A stretch of DNA of 64,000 nucleotides from Cryobacterium sp. CG_9.6 (GTDB taxonomy: Bacteria > Actinomycetota > Actinomycetes > Actinomycetales > Microbacteriaceae). The notes below the pieces were generated by a model, which was not told where the DNA came from, searched no databases, and saw only the letters and a program-made list of their open reading frames with translations. Location of the stretch: contig NZ_JARXUZ010000001.1 of NCBI RefSeq assembly GCF_029893365.1, positions 1,054,001 through 1,118,000 of the forward strand, in the 5' to 3' direction. This document shows, one piece after another, positions 27,669-34,478 of the stretch; the first letter of the stretch is position 1, and each line of letters begins with the position of its first letter. Position numbers and translations under genes: made by a program.

Positions 27669-27917
27669 TCAGTTGGCGACGACGGCGGGCGTCTGCGCCG
27701 TCTGGCGCAGGTCCGGCCCGTAGTGCTTGTTCCACCAAATGTTGTGCGCGCAGTATTGGCACTTCTTGTAGAACGGCAGGTAGATGAGCCCGATTCCCGC
27801 CGTGCAGATCGCAATCGTCCAGATGACAGTCATGCGCCCGATGTGCGCGCCTCCCTTCTCGCACGACTTGCAGTCAATACAACCCTTCTGGGCGTAGATG
27901 TTGAGGTGGTTGGACAT
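27669..27917 (-). CDS. Small zinc-ribbon/membrane protein, LITAF-like layout
   Basis: An 82-residue protein with CIDCKSC near the N-terminus, a central hydrophobic segment (TVIWTIAICTAGIGLIYL), then CQYCAHN. Two CxxC knuckles flanking one hydrophobic stretch is the layout of LITAF-like zinc-binding membrane-inserted proteins, though homology is not proven. ATG 27917 was chosen for the AAGG sequence seven bases upstream and because the upstream extension is not conserved-looking. A 20-bp sequence upstream of it is repeated upstream of the next gene, suggesting shared control. Confidence 0.6.
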   Translation of the reverse strand: MSNHLNIYAQKGCIDCKSCEKGGAHIGRMTVIWTIAICTAGIGLIYLPFYKKCQYCAHNIWWNKHYGPDLRQTAQTPAVVAN

Positions 27918-27935
27918 AGGGCACCTTTCGAATGG

Positions 27936-27955
27936 ATGTGACTCATACTCCGTGG
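27936..27955 (-). repeat. Copy 1 of a 20-bp repeated upstream element
   Basis: ATGTGACTCATACTCCGTGG at 27936-27955 differs by one base from the copy at 28482-28501. Read on the minus strand it lies about 20 bases upstream of each of two minus-strand start codons (27917 and 28462) and contains TATGAGTCACAT, so it may be a shared promoter or operator. Confidence 0.6.
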
Positions 27956-27958
27956 GCT

Positions 27959-28462
27959 TCAGCCCTGGCAAATTTCGTCGGTAGCGAATCCTGACGGGTG
28001 ATCGGCAGCGTTGTAGTTCGGCTCGTAGATGCTGACGTTGTCAGAGACTTCGACCCGGTTTGCAGCCGGGGAGCTGTCGCCAGCCTGTGTCGCATGGTCA
28101 CAGATGTACAGCATCGCCTCGTTGGCGATCTGCTGCGCCTGCTCATTGGTTGTCTCTCTCGGCACGTATATCCCCGCCTTCCGCGCGGATATTTGAGCAC
28201 TGTCCAAGGCAACGCCTGACCCGGTGAGGAAGGCCTCCAGATCGAGCGGGGCGGGCTGGGCGGCGGTCTCGGACGTGGCTGGCTCAGCCGGAACGTCCTG
28301 CGTTGACTGGGGTGTCCCAGACGGAGATCCGTCGCTGCTCGGGTTGATAACAGCGTTGACGCCGCCGACGACAACAGCCGCCGCGATAAGCCAAGCCCAC
28401 CATTTCATGTACCACGGCTTCCTCGGCGTGGATGCTGAGGGCTGAGGTGACTGCTCGGGCAT
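27959..28462 (-). CDS. Hypothetical membrane-anchored secreted protein
   Basis: A 167-residue protein with a short Pro/Ser-rich cytoplasmic start, one hydrophobic helix (about residues 22-40, WLIAAAVVVGGVNAVI), a Ser/Pro/Thr/Ala-rich linker and a C-terminal folded region with two cysteines (YICDHA and DEICQG) that could form a disulphide outside the cell. AAGGAG lies eight bases before ATG 28462. I do not recognise the C-terminal domain. It is the first cargo gene beside the divergent XRE regulator. Confidence 0.65.
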   Translation of the reverse strand: MPEQSPQPSASTPRKPWYMKWWAWLIAAAVVVGGVNAVINPSSDGSPSGTPQSTQDVPAEPATSETAAQPAPLDLEAFLTGSGVALDSAQISARKAGIYVPRETTNEQAQQIANEAMLYICDHATQAGDSSPAANRVEVSDNVSIYEPNYNAADHPSGFATDEICQG

Positions 28463-28481
28463 ACGGGGCGCTCCTTTACTT

Positions 28482-28501
28482 ATGTGACTCATAGTCCGTG
28501 G
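28482..28501 (-). repeat. Copy 2 of a 20-bp repeated upstream element
   Basis: ATGTGACTCATAGTCCGTGG at 28482-28501, in the 70-base gap between the minus-strand membrane protein and the plus-strand XRE regulator. It contains the inverted repeat GACT-CAT-AGTC, and a further GACTCATTGTC follows at 28501. This is a plausible operator for the XRE protein at 28534. Confidence 0.6.
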
Positions 28502-28533
28502 ACTCATTGTCAGCTTAGCGTCAGCGTAGATAC

Positions 28534-28755
28534 ATGCCAGCCCCTACCCACCGCGCCGTCTTCGGTGCGCGCGTGCGCGAACTCAGGGTCGGACACGGCT
28601 GGTCACAGGAGGACTTCGCCCACCGTGCGAACCTTGACCGCACCTACGTTTCTGGTATCGAGCGCGGTCGGCGGAATCCGACGCTGGACATCATCCAGCG
28701 CCTCGCCCAGACGCTCGACGTGCCCGCCACTGACCTGTTCGCGGAGCACGCGTAG
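28534..28755 (+). CDS. XRE-family helix-turn-helix regulator
   Basis: A 73-residue protein that is almost entirely one Cro/CI-type HTH: VRELRVGHGWSQEDFAHRA, then the recognition helix around LDRTYVSGIERGRRNP, then LAQTLDVPATDLF. It is divergent from the minus-strand membrane protein, and a dyad-bearing repeat lies in the space between. It is likely a local regulator of the element's left end. Confidence 0.88.
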   Translation: MPAPTHRAVFGARVRELRVGHGWSQEDFAHRANLDRTYVSGIERGRRNPTLDIIQRLAQTLDVPATDLFAEHA

Positions 28756-28944
28756 GGCCCGCAACGCAAGCCATGCCTGTCGCATCCGCCATCGGCCCTG
28801 AGCGCTCCCTCTCGGACCCAGCAGCACGCCCCGGTCCCGCCGTGCTAACCCGGCGGCCTAAGGGGGCAGCGGGACGCAGGGAGGGCGCAGCCGTGTCCGT
28901 TGCTGGGTGCAACTCGCCACCTGACCTGGGGTTTTCTTATAGGT

Positions 28945-28975
28945 TTGGCGCTGATGGGTGGGGGAGCGGCATAAT
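28945..28975 (+). promoter_or_regulatory. Candidate promoter for a leaderless transcript
   Basis: TTGGCG at 28945-28950 and CATAAT at 28970-28975, separated by 19 bases, lie directly before ATG 28983. Transcription would begin close to the A of that ATG, and there is no ribosome-binding site, so a leaderless mRNA is likely. The spacing is slightly long. Confidence 0.4.
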
Positions 28976-28982
28976 AGTACAC

Positions 28983-29261
28983 ATGTCGTTCGTCGTCAAG
29001 CTCAGCTGCCGGGGCACCGCCATGCGTACGCACCCCCTGCGCACCGTGGCGGAGTTCCGCTACGAAGACGGATGGGCGCGCGTTCGCAGCGAAGGCCAGC
29101 TTGACACCGTGCAGGAGCCGACCGGGGACGTACGGCTACGGCATCGCTTCGAGTGCGGCCATGGCCGGTGCACGCGTGATGACGTCTACACGGCCGAACA
29201 GCTGTATCCTCTCCTTGACGAAGCTCGCAAGTGGGGTAACGCGGAAGTCCCCCTCGGCTGA
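28983..29261 (+). CDS. Hypothetical protein, element cargo
   Basis: A 92-residue protein beginning MSFVVKLSCRG. It has three cysteines (KLSCRG, FECGHGRC) and a C-terminal helix DDVYTAEQLYPLLDEARKWG. No family is recognised. ATG 28983 follows a -10-like CATAAT by seven bases. It is the first gene of the plus-strand run leading to the replication protein. Confidence 0.55.
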   Translation: MSFVVKLSCRGTAMRTHPLRTVAEFRYEDGWARVRSEGQLDTVQEPTGDVRLRHRFECGHGRCTRDDVYTAEQLYPLLDEARKWGNAEVPLG

Positions 29262-29331
29262 CGCCACACAGACTTATAACTGAACAGCAGTCCTCACGCC
29301 ACGCTTGACGTGGATGGGGGCTTATAAGAAG

Positions 29332-29388
29332 GCTCCTCAGCGGGAACCTCACGTTTGGCACGCCCTGCGTGCTACCTCGCTGAGGAGC
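29332..29388 (+). promoter_or_regulatory. Hairpin enclosing the Shine-Dalgarno of the next gene
   Basis: GCTCCTCAGCG at 29332-29342 is the exact reverse complement of CGCTGAGGAGC at 29378-29388. The right arm contains GAGGAG, the ribosome-binding site for GTG 29395, and is followed by TTTT. The fold would hide the ribosome-binding site, or act as a weak terminator, so it could limit expression of the replication operon. Confidence 0.5.
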
Positions 29389-29394
29389 TTTTCC

Positions 29395-29598
29395 GTGTCC
29401 CTTACCCCGAATCAGGCGTCGGCTTATGTTGCCGTTGCCGTGAGAGTCCATGACCCCGAGAGGGAAGTTACTGCCCGGCGCAACCTGGCCGAAGCCAAGA
29501 TCGCCGCTGCCATCGAGCGTGCGCTAGCCGCCGCGCCCCCGCTCACCCCTGCCCAGACCAAGCGCCTGTCGGGCCTCCTGCGGGGAGGTCAGCGATGA
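29395..29598 (+). CDS. Small Ala-rich hypothetical protein
   Basis: A 67-residue, probably helical protein (AEAKIAAAIERALAAAPPLTPAQTKRLSGLL). GTG 29395 follows GAGGAG by seven bases. The composition is like small helical proteins beside replication genes in actinobacterial elements, but no family can be named. Its stop overlaps the next start (ATGA), forming a translationally coupled set with the following gene and the primase. Confidence 0.6.
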   Translation: MSLTPNQASAYVAVAVRVHDPEREVTARRNLAEAKIAAAIERALAAAPPLTPAQTKRLSGLLRGGQR

Positions 29599-29978
29599 CC
29601 CGCCATTGGATCGCAGCCGATTACCCAAGCAAGCGAGGACTGTCACGGTCTGATGCCATGCGCGTGCTGAGCAACGGCCCTGACCCTAAGTGGTTCGAGC
29701 CGTGGGCATCACACGGAGTCCTGCTCCCCGGCGTGGCCGAGCGCAACTCCAGGTATGGATATGTCCACATTGTTGGCGGCACCGAGGGGCCGTACCAGTA
29801 TGACGTCCACCTGTTCGGGGACCGGGAGGGACTCAGCTGGAGCCTGGAGCACCTGCATGAGGATCACCCCCGGTGCGGCGACGAGTGCCACGGCCTGTTC
29901 TACTTCACAGCGGATGAGCCTATCCGCCTGCGACTGGTAGTTGAAGCGGACGAGGAAGACGGCGAGGTGACCAGTTGA
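29595..29978 (+). CDS. Hypothetical protein, replication operon
   Basis: A 127-residue acidic protein with Trp/His-rich central part (GYVHIVGGTEGPYQYDVHLF, EHLHEDHPRCGDECHGLFYF). The His/Cys cluster HPRCGDECH could bind a metal. It overlaps the preceding gene by four bases and the primase gene by four bases, so all three are co-translated. Not recognised. Confidence 0.6.
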   Translation: MTRHWIAADYPSKRGLSRSDAMRVLSNGPDPKWFEPWASHGVLLPGVAERNSRYGYVHIVGGTEGPYQYDVHLFGDREGLSWSLEHLHEDHPRCGDECHGLFYFTADEPIRLRLVVEADEEDGEVTS

Positions 29979-31780
29979 GCACCCTCGACATCGCCCTCAG
30001 CCTGGCTGCGGTTGGGTGGTATGTGTTCCCATGCTCCGCCAAGGGCAAGCCTCGCGTCCGCTGGGGTGAAGAGGCCACTACCGACCCGGCAACCATCAAC
30101 AGATGGTTCCAGCGGGATGAGCGCATCGGTGTCCACTGTGGGCGCAGTGGTCTGCTCGTGGTGGACCGTGACAACAAGGACGGCCGTGACGGCTTTGCGA
30201 GTCTCGAACTGGCGGGCATCAGGCTGCCAGCGACCATGCACTACACCAGCCGCAGCTGCAACGGCAGGCACGACGTGTTCGCGGCCCCGGCAGGTGTCGA
30301 CTGCACCATCGCCTCAGACGTCCTCGGTATGCCCGGTGTGGACATTCGTGCGGGCGTCGGGATGGTGATCTACAACGGGTCAGTGCTCGCTGAGGCCCCG
30401 AGCCTCACCCCGGCCCCAGCGTGGGCCATTGTGCACCACAAAAAGACCGCCTACTCGTCCAGGGTGTCGCTGGAGGAGTGGCTGGCGGAAGAGCGTAGCT
30501 CGGAGCCGAGCACCAAGGCGCGCAAGCTGGCCGAGGCAGTGCCGCTCGAAGGTGTTGGCAACGCCAAGCTGCTCAGTCTGATCACACCCCTCGTGGACGA
30601 CTTGATGTGGGGTAATGGGCGTCGGCAGGCGTACGACGTCGCCCGTGAGCGGTACATCCGCAACTACCCCGATACGGGCGAGGCGTTTGATCAGGCGTGG
30701 ATGAAGGCTACCGCTCGGGTGGAGTCCGACTTGGACGCGGTGATGCAAGAGCCGCCAACCGAATATGAGCCCACCGCTACACGTGAGGAGCCGGACGGTG
30801 ACGACTCCTCCCAAGACCTGTACGTCGATGTAGCCACCGTGCTGAGCGGTTCCCAGCACAGGCCCAAGGCGACCGTCGCTCTCCGCACAGATGGTCAGGG
30901 GCTGTTCTACCGAGGCAAGGTAAACACGCTGGTTGGTGACCCTGAGTCAGGCAAGACGCTGATCGCAGCTTGCGTAGCCGCTGACGTGCTGGCCTCGGGG
31001 GGAAGCGTGCTGTGGCTCGACCTTGACCACAACGGAGGCAGTGACTTGGTGTTGCTGCTGACAGGGTTCGGCGTCCAGAACAGTGTGCTCATCAACCGTG
31101 CCAGGTTCCGCATCGCCTCCGAAGTGCTGGATGACCAAGCAGACGTAATGCGAGCAGTAGCCGATGCAGCGGAGTGGGGGCCGGATTACGTCGTCATTGA
31201 CAGCGTCGGCGAGCTGCTGCCCTTGTTCGGGGCATCCAGCGACTCGGCTGATGACTTCACCGGAGTGAACCGTCAGGTGGCGGCAAAGCTGGCGACCCAC
31301 GGGGCCTGTGTCGTCACGATCGATCACCTTGCGAAAGGGCATGACTCCCGGGCGTATGGGGCCTCGGGGACGATGGCAAAGAAGCGCGCTTCCAACGGTG
31401 CCTATTACGAAGTGCAGACCGTCATCGCCTTCACGCCGTCAGGCGGTGGCCGTGCCGACTTGCGGATCGTGAAGGACCGACCGGGCAACATCCGCGACAA
31501 CTCCCCGCGCGAGGGCAAGCGCCCCAGGGCAGCGAGCTTCTCGCTGGGCAGGGATAACCGAGATCAGCCACAGTGGAAGTTCTACGCGCCGGAGGAAGCG
31601 CCCGTAAAGCCACCAACGAGAACGCTAGAGGTACAGGTCGTGGAGACCGACGTGGACAAGCTTCGTGCGCTGAACCCACCGCCTATCTCCAAGCGTGACG
31701 TCATGGCCCGCATGAAGTGGGGCGGTCCACGTGTGCTGGATGCGCTGAGGCAGTACAGGGAGGCGATGGCTGATGCCTGA
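29975..31780 (+). CDS. Bifunctional prim-pol / RepA-like AAA ATPase replication protein
   Basis: A 601-residue replication protein. Residues about 1-170 are a primase-polymerase domain: ALSLAAVGWYVFPCSAKGKPR and the metal-binding VDRDN (Asp64, Asp66). Residues about 295-510 are a RepA/RecA-like ATPase with Walker A GDPESGKT (about 320-327) and Walker B DYVVIDSV (about 402). The C-terminus has a short helical region with KRDVMARMKWG resembling an HTH. The TTG start overlaps the previous stop. It probably starts replication of the excised element, with the repeat cluster about 160 bases downstream as candidate origin. Confidence 0.83.
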   Translation: MSTLDIALSLAAVGWYVFPCSAKGKPRVRWGEEATTDPATINRWFQRDERIGVHCGRSGLLVVDRDNKDGRDGFASLELAGIRLPATMHYTSRSCNGRHDVFAAPAGVDCTIASDVLGMPGVDIRAGVGMVIYNGSVLAEAPSLTPAPAWAIVHHKKTAYSSRVSLEEWLAEERSSEPSTKARKLAEAVPLEGVGNAKLLSLITPLVDDLMWGNGRRQAYDVARERYIRNYPDTGEAFDQAWMKATARVESDLDAVMQEPPTEYEPTATREEPDGDDSSQDLYVDVATVLSGSQHRPKATVALRTDGQGLFYRGKVNTLVGDPESGKTLIAACVAADVLASGGSVLWLDLDHNGGSDLVLLLTGFGVQNSVLINRARFRIASEVLDDQADVMRAVADAAEWGPDYVVIDSVGELLPLFGASSDSADDFTGVNRQVAAKLATHGACVVTIDHLAKGHDSRAYGASGTMAKKRASNGAYYEVQTVIAFTPSGGGRADLRIVKDRPGNIRDNSPREGKRPRAASFSLGRDNRDQPQWKFYAPEEAPVKPPTRTLEVQVVETDVDKLRALNPPPISKRDVMARMKWGGPRVLDALRQYREAMADA

Positions 31781-31933
31781 GCTTGCCCCCGCGCGATCTG
31801 CTTTGCTCGCGACTATCAGTGCCCGGACTGCAACGCCCGCACCCGCCTTGAGGTGGACACATTCGGCTTGCACCACCTGATCGTCGTTCACGACGATACC
31901 TGCCCGTGGCTCTGCACGAGAGGAGGGAGCTAA
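31773..31933 (+). pseudogene. Small CxxC protein, apparent -1 frameshift
   Basis: ATG 31773 (after GGAGG) starts MPELAP; at the CCCCC run 31786-31790 a one-base slip moves reading into a frame encoding RAICFARDYQCPDC followed by LEVDTFGLHHLIVVHDDTCPW and a stop at 31931. The second part has a CxxC knuckle and His residues and looks like real protein. In the uninterrupted second frame there is no start codon, only the primase stop. It is either a single-base frameshift mutation, a programmed -1 shift, or a base-calling error. Confidence 0.45.
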
Positions 31934-31940
31934 TGACTGG

Positions 31941-32116
31941 GTACCACTAGTACCGGGCCGGGTCCACCCATGTCGGCGGTGGCAGCGGTACCGGCGGTAC
32001 CCCCTTTAAAAGGGGGGGGTACCGCCAGTACCACGCCACCTTTTCCGCGCCCCCATAGGAAAAAACCGGTACCCGGGGCGGTACTGGTACCGCTTGGCCG
32101 GTACCGCTTGGCAGCG
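31941..32116. repeat. GTAC-rich repeat cluster with hairpin, candidate replication origin
   Basis: Ten GTAC tetramers begin at 31941, 31950, 31988, 31997, 32019, 32028, 32069, 32081, 32087 and 32101, far more than chance allows in 164 bases; most are inside GGTACC. A 14-bp tandem repeat (GGTACCGCTTGGC units at 32086 and 32100) ends the cluster. The arms 31993-32007 and 32008-32026 form a strong hairpin. An open frame on the minus strand here is low-complexity and is not called. Location just after the replication protein suggests an origin with iterons, by inference. Confidence 0.6.
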
Positions 32117-32243
32117 CCGCAAGGCAGCGATCGAAGGAGCCCCTCATGACCAAAAAATCCCCGGCTTGTGTGGACAACCCACCCTGGCCTCGGGAAGATG
32201 CCCTTGACCTAACATCAACCACCGAACCTAGGAGGGCCGACTA

Positions 32244-32609
32244 ATGGCAGGCAATGCTGACGCCGAGTGGGCAGCCCTGAACGCCTCACTGCGGGACTAT
32301 ACGCCTCCCTGCGACGGGCTGGAACTGTTCACCTCCGAGCAGCTGTCCGACGAGATATTCGCGGCGAACCCGCTCCGGCTGGCCGCGGGCGGTCAGTGGA
32401 TCGAGGTCGCCCCGGAGGCGCTCGGATCTCAGGCCCCGGAGGGCGTCATCGCGGAGGTGCGCGAGCGCGTGTTCCAGCAGCTGATCGACGCGGGCGTGCC
32501 CGGAGCGGTGCGAGTGCGTGACGTGACCTGGCAAAAGGCAGGTGCTGACGGTGAAAACACGGGAGCGTGGATCACAAACGTCCGACCGGTCGTACTCTGC
32601 GTGCCATGA
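32244..32609 (+). CDS. Hypothetical protein, element cargo
   Basis: A 121-residue protein from ATG 32244, preceded by AGGAGGG. It reads WAALNASLRDYTPPCDG early and ends VRDVTWQKAGADGENTGAWITNVRPVVLC. It resembles small WhiB-associated or replication-linked hypothetical proteins of actinophages only in general layout (short conserved start with a CxG motif), so no function is assigned. Good ribosome-binding site and codon use support it as real. Confidence 0.6.
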   Translation: MAGNADAEWAALNASLRDYTPPCDGLELFTSEQLSDEIFAANPLRLAAGGQWIEVAPEALGSQAPEGVIAEVRERVFQQLIDAGVPGAVRVRDVTWQKAGADGENTGAWITNVRPVVLCVP

Positions 32610-32657
32610 GCATCCTCCCGCTGCCACGGCGGCGCTGTTGTGCATTAGTTTGGTTTC

Positions 32658-33227
32658 ATGACAGAAGGCGCGTATTGGGCAAGCAGGTTCGAGCACTATG
32701 ACAACCAAGCGCGAGGGCTCCAGCAGAAGGCCTACGAACTAGTAGCCATAGGCCTTACCACCGTCGCTGCGCTATCGGGGGTGGCGATCTCGTACTCCCG
32801 GTACGAAGTGTTCGCGTTCGTTCCGATCATCTGCGTTCTCCTGTGGGCGATCGCTGGGCGGATGATCCATGAACATCTGCTTCTCAGCGCGTACCGAGAC
32901 TTCGCCGAGGCACAAGCGGCAAAGTTGGCTACGACTTCCAGTTCATCGCTCGGTCTGTGGAGAAGTCAGGGCGGGAAGCTTGCTATGCGTGGTCCGGCGA
33001 ACTATTACGTCTTCGCGGTCGTCATCGCCATCACACTAGGCCTAACGTTTGGCAGCCTCGGTTTCCTTTTCACCACCACTGCGGTTCCCCTCGGTTGGCT
33101 CATAGCCGAGACGATCACCGTCGGCATCGTACTGATTGCTGGCGCCGTGGTCTTCGTGACGGCCAGCAGTGACCATCGTTCGCTCGAGAAGCAGATGGAT
33201 GTCGATCTCTCGCAGATTTCGCCTTAG
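32658..33227 (+). CDS. Four-helix membrane protein of unknown function
   Basis: A 189-residue protein with an N-terminal amphipathic region (WASRFEHYDNQARGLQQKAYELVAIG), two hydrophobic helices near residues 25-75, a polar loop (about 75-115) and two more helices near 115-170, ending in a charged tail. The helix-pair layout recalls SLATT-type or other pore-forming effectors linked to phage defence, but no partner gene with a nucleotide-signalling domain is adjacent. Starts at ATG 32658 without a clear ribosome-binding site. Confidence 0.6.
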   Translation: MTEGAYWASRFEHYDNQARGLQQKAYELVAIGLTTVAALSGVAISYSRYEVFAFVPIICVLLWAIAGRMIHEHLLLSAYRDFAEAQAAKLATTSSSSLGLWRSQGGKLAMRGPANYYVFAVVIAITLGLTFGSLGFLFTTTAVPLGWLIAETITVGIVLIAGAVVFVTASSDHRSLEKQMDVDLSQISP

Positions 33228-33607
33228 CGACGTTCGTTGGCCGCCCTCAAGGTCCTCGGGCCACGCTCGTGGCCAATGGATAGAAGGCAACCTCTCCAAC
33301 GGCATCACGTATCCGGCACCTTGATTTTCCTGACTGGGGACCGCTTGCGCTCCTCTGCATGGGCCGGCAGGGGGGGCGCTGTGGTGCGCCGCGACGCCCT
33401 CTCAGACGCCATGGCGTCCCAGGGTGGCCCCGGGTATCCCCGCGTTCTGCCGAGTCCTTGAGCGACGCCTCAGAGGCCCACGCCGAGGGGCCGACATCCG
33501 CGCGGCATCCCGGCTGAGCAACGGGGGAGGAGAGCGCGACCACGCAGGGCCTGGCCAAGAGCACGCGGTTTGCTCAAAGGGTCCCCTTGAGGCATAGTTC
33601 CTCATGT
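33228..33607. other. Intergenic stretch, no gene seen
   Basis: About 380 bases of GC-rich DNA between the membrane protein and the SOS box. Short open frames exist on both strands, but none has a ribosome-binding site or protein-like composition. No strong hairpin or repeat was noticed. Confidence 0.5.
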
Positions 33608-33623
33608 TCGAACAAATGTTCGA
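33608..33623 (+). promoter_or_regulatory. LexA (SOS) box
   Basis: TCGAACAAATGTTCGA fits the actinobacterial LexA consensus TCGAAC-N4-GTTCGA exactly. It lies 21 bases before ATG 33645 and just before the AAGGAGG ribosome-binding site, so LexA would repress the two-gene unit (60-residue protein plus serine recombinase) until DNA damage. Confidence 0.8.
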
Positions 33624-33644
33624 CCACTCAAGGAGGACCGAAAC

Positions 33645-33827
33645 ATGCCCACAATGACACGACACCACATCACCACCGTGCCCCGCCAGGGCGGGTACGC
33701 CGCCCGCTGCGAGTACGAGGTAGACGGCGAGGTGCAACTGTGCAACATCACGTTCGGTGGGTTCCCCACCAGGACCGCCGCCCGCGAGGCCTGCAAGCAG
33801 GGCTGCCCGGAGACGGAGAACCGATGA
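33645..33827 (+). CDS. Small SOS-controlled protein coupled to a serine recombinase
   Basis: A 60-residue protein with two clustered cysteine-containing segments (AARCEYEVDGEVQLCNITFGG and EACKQGCPE). AAGGAGG precedes ATG 33645 and a perfect SOS box lies upstream. Its stop overlaps the ATG of the recombinase gene (ATGA). The position suggests an accessory to recombination such as a directionality factor, but no sequence family is recognised. Confidence 0.65.
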   Translation: MPTMTRHHITTVPRQGGYAARCEYEVDGEVQLCNITFGGFPTRTAAREACKQGCPETENR

Positions 33828-34468
33828 CCACGATGATCGGCTACCTGCGGGTGTCCACCGAGGAACAGGTCACCAGCGGACTCGGTCTGGCGGCTCAGCG
33901 CGACACCATCCAGCGCTACGCCGACGCGCACGGCTGGGACGTGATCTGGTACTTGGACGAGGGGCTCTCGGCTAAGTCGCTGGCCCGCCCCCAGTTGCAG
34001 GCCGCGCTCGCCCGATTGCACATCATCCCGAAGCGCCGCGACGTTGCAGGCATTGTCGTCGCCAAGCTTGACCGCCTGAGCCGCAGCGTGCACGACTTCT
34101 CGGGCATCTTGAAGCTCGCCGCTGTGCGCAAGTGGTCTGTCGTGGCAATCGACCTGGGTGTGGACACCAGCACGCCGACCGGCAAGCTCGTTGCCAACGT
34201 CATGATGTCGGTGGCTGAGTGGGAGCGCGAGGTCATCGGCGAGCGGACTTCTGTCGCCATGCAAGCCGCCAAGCGTCAGGGCAGGCACATGGGCCGGGTG
34301 TCTATACTCCCGCAGAGCACCGGCGACCGCCTGCGGTCCCTTCGAGCCACGCACACCCTCGCAGAGACCGCTGTGCAGCTCAATGCCGAGGGCCTACGCA
34401 CCGCGACGGGCGAGCCGTGGTCCGCTAACACGGTGGCCAAAGTGCAGACGCGCCTGCTTGCCGCTTGA
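33824..34468 (+). CDS. Serine recombinase, resolvase/invertase type
   Basis: A 214-residue site-specific recombinase. The catalytic serine is Ser11 in IGYLRVSTEEQ; the Arg-containing KLDRLSRSVHDF segment and the helix EWEREVIGERTSVAMQAAKRQG are typical of the resolvase domain. A C-terminal HTH follows (about residues 165-214, TLAETAVQLNAEGLRTATG). The size and layout are those of small resolvases/invertases, not of large integrases. It is translationally coupled to the 60-residue gene and thus under the same SOS box. Confidence 0.9.
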   Translation: MTTMIGYLRVSTEEQVTSGLGLAAQRDTIQRYADAHGWDVIWYLDEGLSAKSLARPQLQAALARLHIIPKRRDVAGIVVAKLDRLSRSVHDFSGILKLAAVRKWSVVAIDLGVDTSTPTGKLVANVMMSVAEWEREVIGERTSVAMQAAKRQGRHMGRVSILPQSTGDRLRSLRATHTLAETAVQLNAEGLRTATGEPWSANTVAKVQTRLLAA

Positions 34469-34478
34469 ACACACCCGG

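Noticed and set aside
31947-32222. Minus-strand 91-codon frame over the GTAC cluster
   Set aside because: Low-complexity Pro/Gly/Val sequence without a ribosome-binding site, produced by the repeats.
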